From: an uncultured Flavobacteriales bacterium
GTDB taxonomy: Bacteria > Bacteroidota > Bacteroidia > Flavobacteriales > Crocinitomicaceae
Assembly (NCBI GenBank): GCA_946479285.1
Contig: CAMLFH010000009.1
Coordinates: forward strand, 62,001-126,000
Direction of reading: 5' to 3'
DNA length: 64,000 bases
Numbering within the stretch: position 1 is the stretch's first letter; each line of letters begins with the position of its first letter. Of the stretch, positions 1 to 8,488 are shown in pieces. The notes below the pieces were generated by a model. That model was not told where the DNA came from and ran no database searches. It saw nothing but the letters and a program-made list of their open reading frames with translations. The translations under genes and the position numbers were made by a program.

Positions 1-867
1 AACGGAGGTCTGGAGGGAGTTGTTACCGATATATCTCAGCTTGCCCCTGGCTGGTTTGCAGTTGATAAAGATGATCCTGTTTGTTTAACCGATTATTCAG
101 GAAATGACACTCCTGATCTGGTATCTACTGTTCCAACTTCTTCGTACGTATATGGTACGTATTACGGATTGCGGGGGAATCCGCATTCGGGGAAAACTTT
201 TATGACCGGGCTGCATACGTTTAATGAATATGGCACAGAATTTCACGAAGGCATTCAACAGGAAGTCGGTTATTTTAAAATTGATTCTACTTACACTATT
301 TCATTCTACCAGGCAAACGTCAAACAATTAAACGGATTAGACACTTCTGGTTCCTGGGCTGTATATGTAGATAACACTTTAATAGGAATAACAACTCCGA
401 CTATCAGCCACTTGCCGCCAAATTCATTTCAGTTGAATTGGGAATACCGCGAGGTAACTTTTACAGCAACCTCCACTGTGCATGTTATAAAATTTATGCC
501 TTTAGATGATGATACCAATTACGGTGATTATTCTTTAGATGGCTCACTAAGAATGGGAATTGATGATATCAGTATCACGAATCTCAATCCAGTATTAGTA
601 ATGGGCAATATTTTTACTCCTAATAATGATGGTTATAATGACTTTTTTATTCCAATGAGTTCAGGAAAGGTTCAGTCAATGACTACAATTATTACCAACC
701 GATGGGGAAATCTGGTTTATGAAACAACGGATTTAGAAATCAATTGGGATGGAACGTCAAAAAATCAGGAAAACGCACCCGATGGAATCTACTTTTGGAT
801 AGTTTCCGGAATTGATTCAAATGGAGATTCTTTTTCTAAAGATGGGGTTTTGCATTTAATCAGGTGA
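1..867 (+). CDS. T9SS-secreted protein with gliding-motility-type (CHU_C) C-terminal domain, 5' partial
   Basis: The reading frame is open from base 1, so the gene begins before the window; no start can be assigned. About 288 C-terminal residues are visible. A beta-rich region is followed by a C-terminal domain of roughly 85 residues that opens with FTPNNDGYNDFF and contains NRWGNLVYE and DGIYFW, the pattern of the gliding motility-associated C-terminal domain (TIGR04131, type B T9SS sorting signal). By family knowledge such proteins cross the outer membrane through the T9SS and stay at the surface or are released. The N-terminal function cannot be judged. A bidirectional terminator hairpin follows, before the convergent S46 peptidase gene. 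Confidence 0.85.
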   Translation, partial: NGGLEGVVTDISQLAPGWFAVDKDDPVCLTDYSGNDTPDLVSTVPTSSYVYGTYYGLRGNPHSGKTFMTGLHTFNEYGTEFHEGIQQEVGYFKIDSTYTISFYQANVKQLNGLDTSGSWAVYVDNTLIGITTPTISHLPPNSFQLNWEYREVTFTATSTVHVIKFMPLDDDTNYGDYSLDGSLRMGIDDISITNLNPVLVMGNIFTPNNDGYNDFFIPMSSGKVQSMTTIITNRWGNLVYETTDLEINWDGTSKNQENAPDGIYFWIVSGIDSNGDSFSKDGVLHLIR

Positions 868-888
868 TATCAAATTTAGTGTCCCTTA

Positions 889-931
889 ATCAAAAAAGCC
901 CCTGGAAATCCAAAGGCATTTTTGATTTTTT
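889..931. terminator. Intrinsic terminator between convergent genes
   Basis: A 12-base arm at 889-900 (ATCAAAAAAGCC) pairs, with one mismatch, with 915-926 (GGCATTTTTGAT) and is followed by a T run. A-rich and T-rich flanks let it serve both the upstream plus-strand gene and the minus-strand peptidase gene. Confidence 0.75.
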
Positions 932-970
932 ATCAAGTCGTAATATCCTGATGTCTTACCATCCTAAAAT

Positions 971-3091
971 CTATTTCACCAAAGTCATTTCGTCCACCAG
1001 GTTTTTCGCACCGCAATACACATCCATTACCCACATTACATAGCGAATGTCTACCACAATGTTTCTGCAGCGATTCGGGTCGAAATAGAAATCACTCATT
1101 GTACTTTCCCAGCTTCTGTCGAAGTTCAGCCCCATCAGGTTTCCGTTCGCATCTAAAACAGGTGATCCTGAATTTCCACCGGTAGTGTGATTGGAACCTG
1201 TGAAACAAACCCAAAGCTCACCATTCTGAGCATAAGAACCATAATTTTTTGCCTGGTATAAATCGATCATACGCTTGTCCAAATCAAAATCCGGATTACC
1301 CGTATTGTACTTATCGATCATTCCTTTCAGCGTGGTGTGCTCGGTATAAGCCATTCCGTCTACCGGAGCTGAACCTTCCAATTGTCCGTAGGTTACACGT
1401 AAAGTTGAATTCGCATCCGGCCAGTTTTTTCCATCGGGGAACATCAGTAATTTCCCTTCCACGAAATCTTTCAGTAAGGCATCCATCTCGATATTATAGT
1501 CGTTGGAACCCGCTGCAATCTCATTGCGCATTAATCCAAAACTTTCAACAAATAACTTGTATCCCGGATCTTTTGCCAACTTAGCGAATGACTTGTCTGT
1601 CAGCTTATTCAGGAATGCGGTATATTTCTCCTTATTCACCAAAATGGACTTCGAATATATTTCTGAAGACAGTTTCGGATTATTCAGTGAAGCAATCACA
1701 AAACGTTTGTCCAGGTAGTTTTTGAACGCAGGAGTCTGCACCTCAAAGATTCCCTTGTCTACATTCACGTCATAATTCTTGAAGAAGCTTTCCGCTGCAC
1801 TGATCAAATTCTTCACTTTGGCATCCAACTCTTTATTCGTTTGGTATTTGGTGTAATTACGTTCCAAATCTTCCATACTTCTTGCCAGTTTGAAAAACTC
1901 CGGGCCAACAAACAAATACTCCACAAACAAAGTGTAATTGTATTCGTAAACTGCCTTTTCATCCACCAATTTGTTCATTCGGTCAATTAAAGGAGCGTAC
2001 CGGTTCCATTCTTCTTTCGAATTGGCTTTTGCAATGTATTCTGCTTCAAATTTCTTTTTCAGTGAAACAGCATCCAATTGCTTCAACCCGTCAATCTGGC
2101 CAATGTACTTTTTCCAGGCATTTGCAATACGTGCCTGTTTTGCCATGTATTGAATACGAGTCAAGTCAGATTTGGTCATGGCTTCATTGATCACACCCAA
2201 ACTTTTGGTACGCATGTCAATTTCCATCGGGCGCTGCTTCTCGATGTAATATTTCAGATTCCCGGAAGTTAAATGCTGTTCGGTCTGCCCCGGAAAACCA
2301 TAAACCATTGTGAAATCGCCTTTCTTTCTGTCGTTGAATGCAATATTCAAATGCTTAATTGGTGTGTAAGGTACATTCTCCGAATTGTAAGCTGCCGGTT
2401 TGTTATCTTTTCCTGCATAAACGCGGAATACGGAAAAATCTCCGGTATGTCTTGGCCAAACCCAGTTGTCCGTATCTCCGCCAAATTTCCCGATTGAGCT
2501 TGGGGGAGCACCTACTAAACGCACATCTGTAAAGACTTCTTTCACCATCAGGTAAAAACTATTTCCATAATCGAAAGCCTGAACATCTGCCTGGAAATGC
2601 GTTCCCCTGGTAGCATCTTCGATCAGTTTTTTCATGTTTCGTTTCAACACTTCACCAATCTTATTTCCGTCTTCCAATCCCTGAAGACCAAACTTCATGG
2701 CTTCCGTAACATCGTCAATACGAACGATCCGCGTTGCTGTTAAGCCGGGATTCGACAATTCATCGCTCAATTGTTTTGCCCAAAAACCATTTTTCAGGTA
2801 ATCGTGCTCCGTAGAAGAATGCTTTTGAACGGCATCCAATCCGCAGTGGTGGTTCGTCAATAACAAGCCTTTATTCGAAACCAGTTCGGCTGTACATCCT
2901 CCGCCAAAATGCATGATTGCATCTTTCAGTGAAGCATTATTTACCGAATAAATATCCGCGGCGGAAAGTTTCATTCCTTTTGCTTTCATATCAGATTCAA
3001 AGGCCTGAAGCAAGGAAGGAATAAGCATTCCCTCTTCCGCATGAAGCGCGAAGCCAATAAAGACAATGAAGGCAACCAAACAATTTTTCAT
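971..3091 (-). CDS. S46 family dipeptidyl-peptidase, DPP11-like
   Basis: Exported serine dipeptidyl-peptidase of 706 residues, the usual S46 length, that removes dipeptides from peptide N-termini in the periplasm. The start at 3091 gives a clear signal peptide (MKNCLVAFIVFIGFALHAEE); longer frames upstream would add a non-conserved extension and overlap the divergent gene's promoter. Catalytic residues fit the family: NHHCG around residues 80-84 (His), GGDTDNW around 204-210 (Asp) and GGNSGSP with Ser641. Eighteen residues after this Ser lies Arg659, in FDRSWE. In the Porphyromonas enzymes this position is Arg in DPP11 (acidic P1) and Gly in DPP7 (hydrophobic P1), so Asp/Glu preference is inferred. 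Monocistronic. Confidence 0.93.
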   Translation of the reverse strand: MKNCLVAFIVFIGFALHAEEGMLIPSLLQAFESDMKAKGMKLSAADIYSVNNASLKDAIMHFGGGCTAELVSNKGLLLTNHHCGLDAVQKHSSTEHDYLKNGFWAKQLSDELSNPGLTATRIVRIDDVTEAMKFGLQGLEDGNKIGEVLKRNMKKLIEDATRGTHFQADVQAFDYGNSFYLMVKEVFTDVRLVGAPPSSIGKFGGDTDNWVWPRHTGDFSVFRVYAGKDNKPAAYNSENVPYTPIKHLNIAFNDRKKGDFTMVYGFPGQTEQHLTSGNLKYYIEKQRPMEIDMRTKSLGVINEAMTKSDLTRIQYMAKQARIANAWKKYIGQIDGLKQLDAVSLKKKFEAEYIAKANSKEEWNRYAPLIDRMNKLVDEKAVYEYNYTLFVEYLFVGPEFFKLARSMEDLERNYTKYQTNKELDAKVKNLISAAESFFKNYDVNVDKGIFEVQTPAFKNYLDKRFVIASLNNPKLSSEIYSKSILVNKEKYTAFLNKLTDKSFAKLAKDPGYKLFVESFGLMRNEIAAGSNDYNIEMDALLKDFVEGKLLMFPDGKNWPDANSTLRVTYGQLEGSAPVDGMAYTEHTTLKGMIDKYNTGNPDFDLDKRMIDLYQAKNYGSYAQNGELWVCFTGSNHTTGGNSGSPVLDANGNLMGLNFDRSWESTMSDFYFDPNRCRNIVVDIRYVMWVMDVYCGAKNLVDEMTLVK

Positions 3092-3135
3092 ATTCACAAT
3101 TTTGACCAAATATACCAATACCCTGCCAAAACAAG

Positions 3136-3166
3136 TTGTTAGATTCAACCCTTTTTTGCATTTTTG
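3136..3166 (+). promoter_or_regulatory. Bacteroidota-type promoter, predicted leaderless
   Basis: TTG at 3136-3138, a 20-base gap, then CATTTTTG at 3159-3166, one mismatch from TAnnTTTG. The GTG start at 3171 follows after only four bases, so the transcript would begin at or next to the start codon. Confidence 0.55.
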
Positions 3167-3170
3167 CTTT

Positions 3171-3830
3171 GTGGAATTTATCAGTTTGATCTTTCGACTG
3201 GGAGTCATTTTAGCGATTTTCAGTTTCATTTGGGGAATTTTGAAATTCGGAGTCGTATTGCTTCGAGGCGGTATTCCGATGTCTTATCCGGCCGGACTTG
3301 CATTTAAGACCGTTCAATATTTATTGATTGCAGATGTAGCGATCATTTTTTGCATCAATATTCCGAATGGGAACCTGGCTACATCCATTACGACCGGTCT
3401 TATATTATTGATGTACTTTATTGGAAAAGTCCAGAACATGCAGCTCAAAGCAATGATGTCGATTCAAATCCAGGGAAACCGATTAACAGAAGGTCCGAAA
3501 CCTCAAATGGGGTTCGAATTTGGAATTGTAGTTTTGGCAATGGCTGTTTTTAGTTTCCTGTTGTGGAAACCGGAGTTTGCTGAGAATCCTATTTCGAACT
3601 GGTTTTACAAGAGTATTATCGATATTGAGAACACTCCAATTTTCGGATTTATTTTCAAGATCGTCGGATTCTTTTTTACGATCGGGATGCTGATTCGAAT
3701 GGTAAATGCTTTAAGTATGATCTTTTCGGGAAGGGCTTTCGGGAGAAATGAGGATGATAATAACGACAGCCGGCACCGCAATAACAACCGCCGGGATAAT
3801 CACTTTGATGATTACGAAGAGGTGGAATAA
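3171..3830 (+). CDS. Unrecognised inner-membrane protein with charged C-terminal tail
   Basis: A 219-residue protein with about four hydrophobic segments (near residues 4-28, 43-65, 68-85 and 105-125, plus another hydrophobic stretch near 155-180). The C-terminal ~35 residues are rich in Asn, Asp, Arg and His (DNNDSRHRNNNRRDN) and look disordered. The GTG at 3171 is preferred because a -7 box lies four bases upstream; an ATG at 3066 in the same frame would overlap the divergent peptidase gene and add a hydrophilic extension. I do not recognise the family. The start choice is the main uncertainty. Confidence 0.7.
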   Translation: MEFISLIFRLGVILAIFSFIWGILKFGVVLLRGGIPMSYPAGLAFKTVQYLLIADVAIIFCINIPNGNLATSITTGLILLMYFIGKVQNMQLKAMMSIQIQGNRLTEGPKPQMGFEFGIVVLAMAVFSFLLWKPEFAENPISNWFYKSIIDIENTPIFGFIFKIVGFFFTIGMLIRMVNALSMIFSGRAFGRNEDDNNDSRHRNNNRRDNHFDDYEEVE

Positions 3831-4095
3831 GCCAGAATGAAGCAACAGAATGAGAATGAAAATCTCCCAAGAATTACGCGGATAGCACCGGAATAAATGA
3901 CCACGAAACCACTAAGCGCACGAGGAAATAGGTGATGTTCGATCTACGCCTCTGGCATAGCTCTCTACTTTTCCCGCAGACTAAAGCAGACTTGCTGTCG
4001 CTTTAATTGAACAGGAAAGCAGATGAGCGCAGAGTATCTGGATAAAACTTTGCGTCCTTCTTTCTTTGCGGTTTAAATTAAAAATTGGAAGTCAG
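3831..4095. other. Intergenic region with repeat-like remnants, no gene seen
   Basis: The region starts with AACAGAATGAGAATGA-type sequence that recurs near 13484-13530, and ends with ACTTTGCGTCCTTC/TTTGCGGTTTAAAT, resembling dispersed intergenic repeats of Bacteroidota. No convincing ORF or RNA gene is visible. Confidence 0.4.
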
Positions 4096-4671
4096 TTATA
4101 TTTTCTTTAGTAAATCCAGGATTTGAGGGACGAGGAGTTGGTTACCGTCGTTGTGAATGACCAGCTTGGTGAGTTTCATTTTTTCTTCTTCAGGCATTTG
4201 TGCACTAAAGCGCGACTCAACCTGTGCGTCTGTCAATTGATCACGCTCTTTTACGCGTTGCATGCGGATTTCTTTGGGAGCACTCACCAGGATCACTGCA
4301 TCAAAAGATTTATAGTTCCCGGTTTCAAACAACAAGGCGGATTCCTGGAAGAGTATTGCTGTTTTTTGCTGTTTTTTCCAATTTTGAAAATCCAAACGCA
4401 CCGCAGGATGGACCAGGTTGTTCATAGCTGTTCTTTTGGAAGCATCTTTGAAAATCTGTGTTGCAATGTAAGGACGATTGAGTTCTGAATCGAGGTAGGC
4501 TTCTTCTCCGAATAATTCTTTTAAACCGGCAATCAATTCGGGATCTTCATGCATCAGGTCTTTGGCACGCTGATCAGATGAATATATGGGATAACCCATC
4601 AACTGCAGCACTTTTGCTACGGTCGATTTTCCGGATCCTATTCCACCGGTTATTCCGATTGTTTTTGACAT
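4096..4671 (-). CDS. coaE: Dephospho-CoA kinase
   Basis: Catalyses the last step of coenzyme A synthesis, ATP-dependent phosphorylation of the 3'-hydroxyl of dephospho-CoA, in the cytoplasm. The 191-residue product begins MSKTIGITGGIGSGKST, with the P-loop at residues 9-17, and continues with YSSDQRAKDL, the family's Asp-containing CoA-site region. Length is normal. It lies 40 bases behind siaC on the same strand, but a strong hairpin with a T tract (4681-4706) separates them. coaE therefore probably depends on read-through or on its own promoter. Confidence 0.95.
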   Translation of the reverse strand: MSKTIGITGGIGSGKSTVAKVLQLMGYPIYSSDQRAKDLMHEDPELIAGLKELFGEEAYLDSELNRPYIATQIFKDASKRTAMNNLVHPAVRLDFQNWKKQQKTAILFQESALLFETGNYKSFDAVILVSAPKEIRMQRVKERDQLTDAQVESRFSAQMPEEEKMKLTKLVIHNDGNQLLVPQILDLLKKI

Positions 4672-4680
4672 AAAACAAAA

Positions 4681-4706
4681 AATCCTCCGTTTGTTGGCGG
4701 AGGATT
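4681..4706 (-). terminator. Intrinsic terminator behind siaC
   Basis: Perfect 9-base arms AATCCTCCG (4681-4689) and CGGAGGATT (4698-4706) with an 8-base loop. Read on the minus strand the hairpin is followed by TTTTTTGTTTT, which ends at the coaE start codon. Confidence 0.8.
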
Positions 4707-4711
4707 CAAAT

Positions 4712-5095
4712 TTAAATTTCTTCTACTTCGATAATGTTGAACGGAAGACTGATTATCGCCTGATAGTCTTGTCCGGCTTCCTCCATATCTTCATCGTCCT
4801 CTTCAAAGAACCAGTTCACAACTACTTTTGTTTTAGAACCTGAAATTGCTTCCAGTTTCTTGAACAGGTCCAAAATACATTTGGATGAAGAAGTATTAAA
4901 ATATTCTAGTTTCACATCTACAGATGTTTCTGCAATTGGCTCTTTTCCATAAGCATCGATCCAATCGTTCAAGGGTTTGTAAAATTCCACGGAGTTTTCA
5001 GGAATAGAACGACCTTTCAACTCAAGTTTTCCAGTAGCGGCATCAAAATGGATCGAAGGTGTTTTTGCTGATCCTTCTAGGTGTAAATTTTCCAT
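4712..5095 (-). CDS. siaC: SiaC-family regulatory phosphoprotein (DUF1987)
   Basis: A 127-residue cytoplasmic protein whose opening (MENLHLEGSAKTPSIHFD, then GKLELKGRSIPENSVEFYKPLNDWIDAY) matches the DUF1987/SiaC family. In Pseudomonas aeruginosa SiaC is phosphorylated on Thr by the kinase SiaB, dephosphorylated by the PP2C phosphatase SiaA, and binds the diguanylate cyclase SiaD. Here it follows siaB by eight bases, so the kinase-substrate pair is kept. No siaA or siaD lies nearby, so the output partner is unknown. Family assignment is by pattern recognition. Confidence 0.82.
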   Translation of the reverse strand: MENLHLEGSAKTPSIHFDAATGKLELKGRSIPENSVEFYKPLNDWIDAYGKEPIAETSVDVKLEYFNTSSSKCILDLFKKLEAISGSKTKVVVNWFFEEDDEDMEEAGQDYQAIISLPFNIIEVEEI

Positions 5096-5103
5096 ATTCT
5101 TAA

Positions 5104-5661
5104 TTAATCAATTTTTATATTCAAGCAGAAAAAACTATTCACGTCGTTAATTGGTAAAAACTGGTAGTCTAGTTTATTTCCTGATTTTCTTGCAATATCA
5201 ATCATACCAAGGCCTGCTGTTCCTTTATCCGATAAGGTTCCGCTACTGAGCACTTCCTGGTAATATTTTTTCAATTCTTCTTTATCCATTCCATTAATCG
5301 TATCCAAACGCTTTTCAAGGTTCACAGCGCTTTCGGTATCAATGTAATTTCCTGTTCTAATAACAAAGTGATCGTCCTTTTTCGCAATCATAAACAAGGC
5401 AGATTTCACCTCGATACGCGTAAAATCACGCTCTTGCTCTTCCGTTGCATCGATGTGATGATACAGGTTCTGAAGGCATTCTACTAAAACATTGAAAACC
5501 TTTTTCTTCAATTTAGGAGATTCGTCCATGTAATCCATTTTCGACTCCATAATTGAAAGAATAGATGATAATAATTCCGAAGTAACTACTCCCTTAAATG
5601 ACAACAGAATGTTTTCACGTTCCATTGTTTGGTATAATTCGTAGATATCGTTTTTTATCAT
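5104..5661 (-). CDS. siaB: SiaB-family protein kinase (DUF6272)
   Basis: A 185-residue GHKL-like protein. MESKMDYMDESPKLKKKVFNVLVECLQNLYHH carries the N-box type VxxECLQN segment, and GTAGLGMIDIARKSG resembles a G-box. These fit SiaB-like kinases that phosphorylate SiaC in a partner-switching system. It heads the siaB-siaC operon. Upstream, TATATTTG at 5681-5688 (minus strand) is a plausible -7 box with a leader of about 15 bases. An anti-sigma-like kinase of the same fold is the alternative, but the adjacent SiaC homologue favours SiaB. Confidence 0.82.
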   Translation of the reverse strand: MIKNDIYELYQTMERENILLSFKGVVTSELLSSILSIMESKMDYMDESPKLKKKVFNVLVECLQNLYHHIDATEEQERDFTRIEVKSALFMIAKKDDHFVIRTGNYIDTESAVNLEKRLDTINGMDKEELKKYYQEVLSSGTLSDKGTAGLGMIDIARKSGNKLDYQFLPINDVNSFFCLNIKID

Positions 5662-5799
5662 TGTAGTTTTCGAAGTGCAACAAATATAATAATCCTATCG
5701 AACTAAAATTGCTATTCGACGAAAAAAATGAGTAGATGGTAGAATTTTTTATTGGGATTCATTAACTGAGTACTTACGCAACTTTCCCGCTTAAATTCC

Positions 5800-5829
5800 T
5801 TGCGTTTCTTCTGAGATTTTGTACTTTTG
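5800..5829 (+). promoter_or_regulatory. TTG-N19-TACTTTTG promoter, predicted leaderless
   Basis: TTG at 5800-5802 and TACTTTTG at 5822-5829, 19 bases apart. The ATG at 5835 begins five bases after the box. Confidence 0.65.
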
Positions 5830-5834
5830 CAACA

Positions 5835-6587
5835 ATGATGCATTTAGACAAGCAAAAAGAATGGTTCTCAACCTGGTTTGATTCCCCGTTCTATCATGTA
5901 TTGTATGACGAAAGGAACGATCAGGAAGCCAATGAATTCCTGGATAACCTGGTGGCTTTGCTACAACCGGAACCCGGATCAAGTACGCTTGACCTTGCTT
6001 GCGGTGCCGGAAGGCATTCCAGGGCTTTGGCCTCTCATGGATTAAGTGTTTCCGGTTGCGACTTGTCACCAAACAGTATTGAAGAAGCAAAAAAGAATTC
6101 CGATCCGAGTCTCACCTTCTTCGTGCATGATATGCGTGAAAAGCTAAATGATCACTATCAATACGTTTTCAATTTGTTTACAAGCTTCGGATATTTTGAA
6201 GATGTTTGTGAAAATGCGAAAGTCCTGAAAAGTGTTCACGATGCCTTGATTGAACCGGGAATCCTGGTAATCGATTTCATGAATGCTCATAAAGTAGTAC
6301 AGATCATTCAAAATCAGCGATTCAGACAGGAAGTCCGGAAATGCGACATTCTTTTCCATATTAAAAAGGAAGTGGTTAACAGCCGCATCATTAAAACGAT
6401 TGCTTTTGAACACGACGGAAAGTCCTATTTTTTCCAGGAAAAGGTACAGGCTTTGGAATTAAAGGATTTTGAAAAATTATTGGCTGATGCCGATTTTGAG
6501 ATCATTCAATTAGCCGGGAATTACAAACTGGAAGCTTTTGACCTCGAACAATCCGATCGTTTAATCCTTATCTGCAAAAAGAAATGA
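5835..6587 (+). CDS. Class I SAM-dependent methyltransferase
   Basis: A 250-residue soluble methyltransferase. Motif I is TLDLACGAGRHS at residues 51-62, followed by an acidic strand end (GCDLSPNSIEEA) that should bind the SAM ribose. The closing strand LILICKKK is typical of the fold. The substrate cannot be read from sequence. Two consecutive ATG codons occur; the first is chosen because it sits at the usual distance from the -7 box. The stop overlaps the start of the ZIP transporter gene by four bases (ATGA), so the two are probably translationally coupled. Confidence 0.88.
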   Translation: MMHLDKQKEWFSTWFDSPFYHVLYDERNDQEANEFLDNLVALLQPEPGSSTLDLACGAGRHSRALASHGLSVSGCDLSPNSIEEAKKNSDPSLTFFVHDMREKLNDHYQYVFNLFTSFGYFEDVCENAKVLKSVHDALIEPGILVIDFMNAHKVVQIIQNQRFRQEVRKCDILFHIKKEVVNSRIIKTIAFEHDGKSYFFQEKVQALELKDFEKLLADADFEIIQLAGNYKLEAFDLEQSDRLILICKKK

Positions 6588-7327
6588 GCGAATCGATCAC
6601 GACTATTTTCTTTTTGATCCTGTCTGTTGTTATTGGCGGACTATTGGTTGTTTTCCTCGAAAAGAAAAACCAGGCAACATTCATTAAATTGTCGCTTGCT
6701 TTCAGCGGCGGATTCCTTTTGGCCATTGCTTTTATTCATTTTTTACCTGAATTATATGCCGAGCAGCACACTTCGATTGGAGTTTGGGTACTCGTTGGCT
6801 TTCTGGTACAATTATTCCTGGAATATTTTTCAGGCGGGATCGAGCACGGACACATTCATGCACATGCAAACAAGAAGATTCCCTACGGGATGCTGATCTC
6901 TTTGAGTATTCATTCTTTTATAGAAGGAATTCCCCTGGCTGGAAGTGGCGCACACGAACATACGCATGCCCACGAACATTTAATCGGGCATCACGATAAT
7001 TCGCTTTTGCTGGGAATCATTTTGCACCAGCTTCCTGTAGCCATTGCATTGATGACTTTGCTTAGACAATCTTTGATCAAATCAAGTACTTCCTGGATCC
7101 TATTAATCGGTTTCGGACTCATGACACCGCTTGGATTGATCTTCGGGAAACTCATTCCGATGGATTCTGCTATTCCTTTCATGGATATTTTGCTTGCATT
7201 GGTAGTTGGAATGTTCCTGCATATTTCGACCACCATTATTTTTGAAACGAATGAAAACCATCGTTTTAACCTGGCCAAACTAACAGCAATATTGCTGGGA
7301 GTTGGGTTGAGCATGGGCTTAATCTAG
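6584..7327 (+). CDS. ZIP family divalent metal transporter
   Basis: Inner-membrane metal importer of 247 residues with about eight membrane segments. His-rich loops stand out: EHGHIHAHANK (residues 87-97) and AHEHTHAHEHLIGHH (123-137). The transport-site helices are recognisable as SIHSFIEGIPLAG (His110, Glu114) and HQLPVAIALM (His148). By family, Zn2+ or other first-row metals are moved into the cytosol. The four-base overlap with the methyltransferase gene indicates co-transcription. The exact metal is unknown. Confidence 0.9.
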   Translation: MSESITTIFFLILSVVIGGLLVVFLEKKNQATFIKLSLAFSGGFLLAIAFIHFLPELYAEQHTSIGVWVLVGFLVQLFLEYFSGGIEHGHIHAHANKKIPYGMLISLSIHSFIEGIPLAGSGAHEHTHAHEHLIGHHDNSLLLGIILHQLPVAIALMTLLRQSLIKSSTSWILLIGFGLMTPLGLIFGKLIPMDSAIPFMDILLALVVGMFLHISTTIIFETNENHRFNLAKLTAILLGVGLSMGLI

Positions 7328-7384
7328 GTTTAAATCTTCTTCGCTCTACGAGCTTCGAAGGTTCCAAGAGTTTAAACAGTTCAA

Positions 7385-7416
7385 TTTTGAACTTTTGAAC
7401 TTTTGAACTTTTGAAC
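7385..7416. repeat. Four perfect tandem copies of TTTTGAAC
   Basis: Units at 7385-7392, 7393-7400, 7401-7408 and 7409-7416, preceded by GTTCAA that makes a palindrome with the first unit. Related GTTCAAAAG-rich repeats occur at 14501-14560 and 29221-29299. Confidence 0.9.
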
Positions 7417-7452
7417 TGCATATATTTTTTAATTTTACCTAAAAATCAACGT

Positions 7453-8109
7453 ATGAAAATCTTTTTCTTTATCGTATTAATCCTTACAGGTTTCACTATC
7501 TATTCTTTTAAATCATTCGAACTAGGCTTGTTGAATAACGGCTTTTCCTGGACAATGTCTAAACTATTTCCTTATTTAGCGCTTGCAATTGGCGGAATTC
7601 TTTTGGCCTATTCATTTGCGAAAGGATTTAAGATCAGAGCTAAGATCGTAAAGGTAATTGTGGTGATCATTCTTATTGCTGCTCCGTTTGGAGTAGGATT
7701 TATGCTTCACCCGATCTTTGACGGGGATTTCAGTTCGGAAGGAACAGAAGTAGCTGCCAGCACTGTAAAGGTGGACGAAAAATATGACCTGGTTATTGTA
7801 ACAATCCCGGGCTGTCCGTATTGTCTGGCTTCTATTGAGCAATTGAAAATGATCAAGGAGCGTCATCCGGAAGCAAAACTTTTATTTTCCGTATGTTCTT
7901 CCAATAAAAAAGATCTTGAAGTTTACAAGCTATTGATTGCCGGTAAATTTGATATTGAATTGGCAGAAGACATTGAAGCTTCGGTTAAACTGGCAGAAGG
8001 ACATTTCCCGACTTTTGTACAGGTGAAAAAAGGAATTCCTGTTTACAAGTGGTCGAACGATCAGTTTGGTGTAGGAGCAAAAGACAAGTTTGAAGGAGAA
8101 GTTAGGTAA
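7453..8109 (+). CDS. Membrane-anchored thioredoxin-like protein
   Basis: A 218-residue protein with three N-terminal hydrophobic segments (about residues 1-20, 38-56 and 63-85), then a thioredoxin-like domain starting at VDEKYDLVIVTIPGCPYC. The CPYC pair is Cys121 and Cys124, and a cis-Pro-like loop HFPTFVQV lies near residue 190. This suggests a thiol-disulfide role, with the domain probably outside the cytoplasm; the side is inferred. The ATG at 7453 is chosen because it opens a membrane segment; the frame extends to 7411 but that part is repeat-derived. An AT-rich element resembling a -7 box (TAATTTTA) lies upstream. Confidence 0.75.
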   Translation: MKIFFFIVLILTGFTIYSFKSFELGLLNNGFSWTMSKLFPYLALAIGGILLAYSFAKGFKIRAKIVKVIVVIILIAAPFGVGFMLHPIFDGDFSSEGTEVAASTVKVDEKYDLVIVTIPGCPYCLASIEQLKMIKERHPEAKLLFSVCSSNKKDLEVYKLLIAGKFDIELAEDIEASVKLAEGHFPTFVQVKKGIPVYKWSNDQFGVGAKDKFEGEVR

Positions 8110-8488
8110 GTTCTATTTTTAAAAACCGATTCTGAACTTCCTTTTGCATCAACACTTGTCTTTTATAGCAGGTTTTAATGGTGCTCTTTTTCTAGTGCCT
8201 TATTTCCTGTTCAAAGGGCAAAATCTTGAATCGACCATACAAAGCTTCCGAAGGATTATAAATCCAAAAAAGATTTGGGAAATAAAACCATCAAATCAGA
8301 GTGTAGCAAAACAAGCTACACTCCTGACTCACGCAAGAACCACACCTCATTAAAAGATATGCCATGCAATCTGTATTTTATTAGATTCAGTATTGACGTA
8401 ACTTATATTTTTGGTTATATAGTACTTCCTCCGATTTAATAGTCTACCTTCACTGAAGCGAATATTCTTTCGCTATTAATCCAACTTT
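8110..8488. other. 379-base intergenic region with hairpins and an 18-base repeat
   Basis: No convincing gene. It contains a perfect 9-base stem (GAGTGTAGC/GCTACACTC, 8299-8323) without a T tract. It also carries the left copy (8268-8285) of an 18-base direct repeat flanking the next gene, and an AGCGAA/TTCGCT hairpin (8458-8475) 13 bases before the ATG at 8489. A 69-codon frame from a TTG at 8144 looks spurious. Confidence 0.6.
8268..8285. repeat. 18-base direct repeat, left copy
   Basis: AAAAGATTTGGGAAATAA; an identical copy lies at 10154-10171, so the pair brackets the ice-binding-type gene. Confidence 0.85.

Noticed and set aside
3066..3170. Longer N-terminus for the 3171 membrane protein
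   Set aside because: It would overlap the divergent peptidase start and cross the -7 box that best explains the GTG start.
3092..3229. Longer N-terminus for the S46 peptidase
   Set aside because: The extension would bury the signal peptide 46 residues inside the protein.
8144..8353. Possible 69-codon gene from a TTG start
   Set aside because: It has no start context, contains a perfect hairpin and half of a dispersed repeat, and its product shows no recognisable features.
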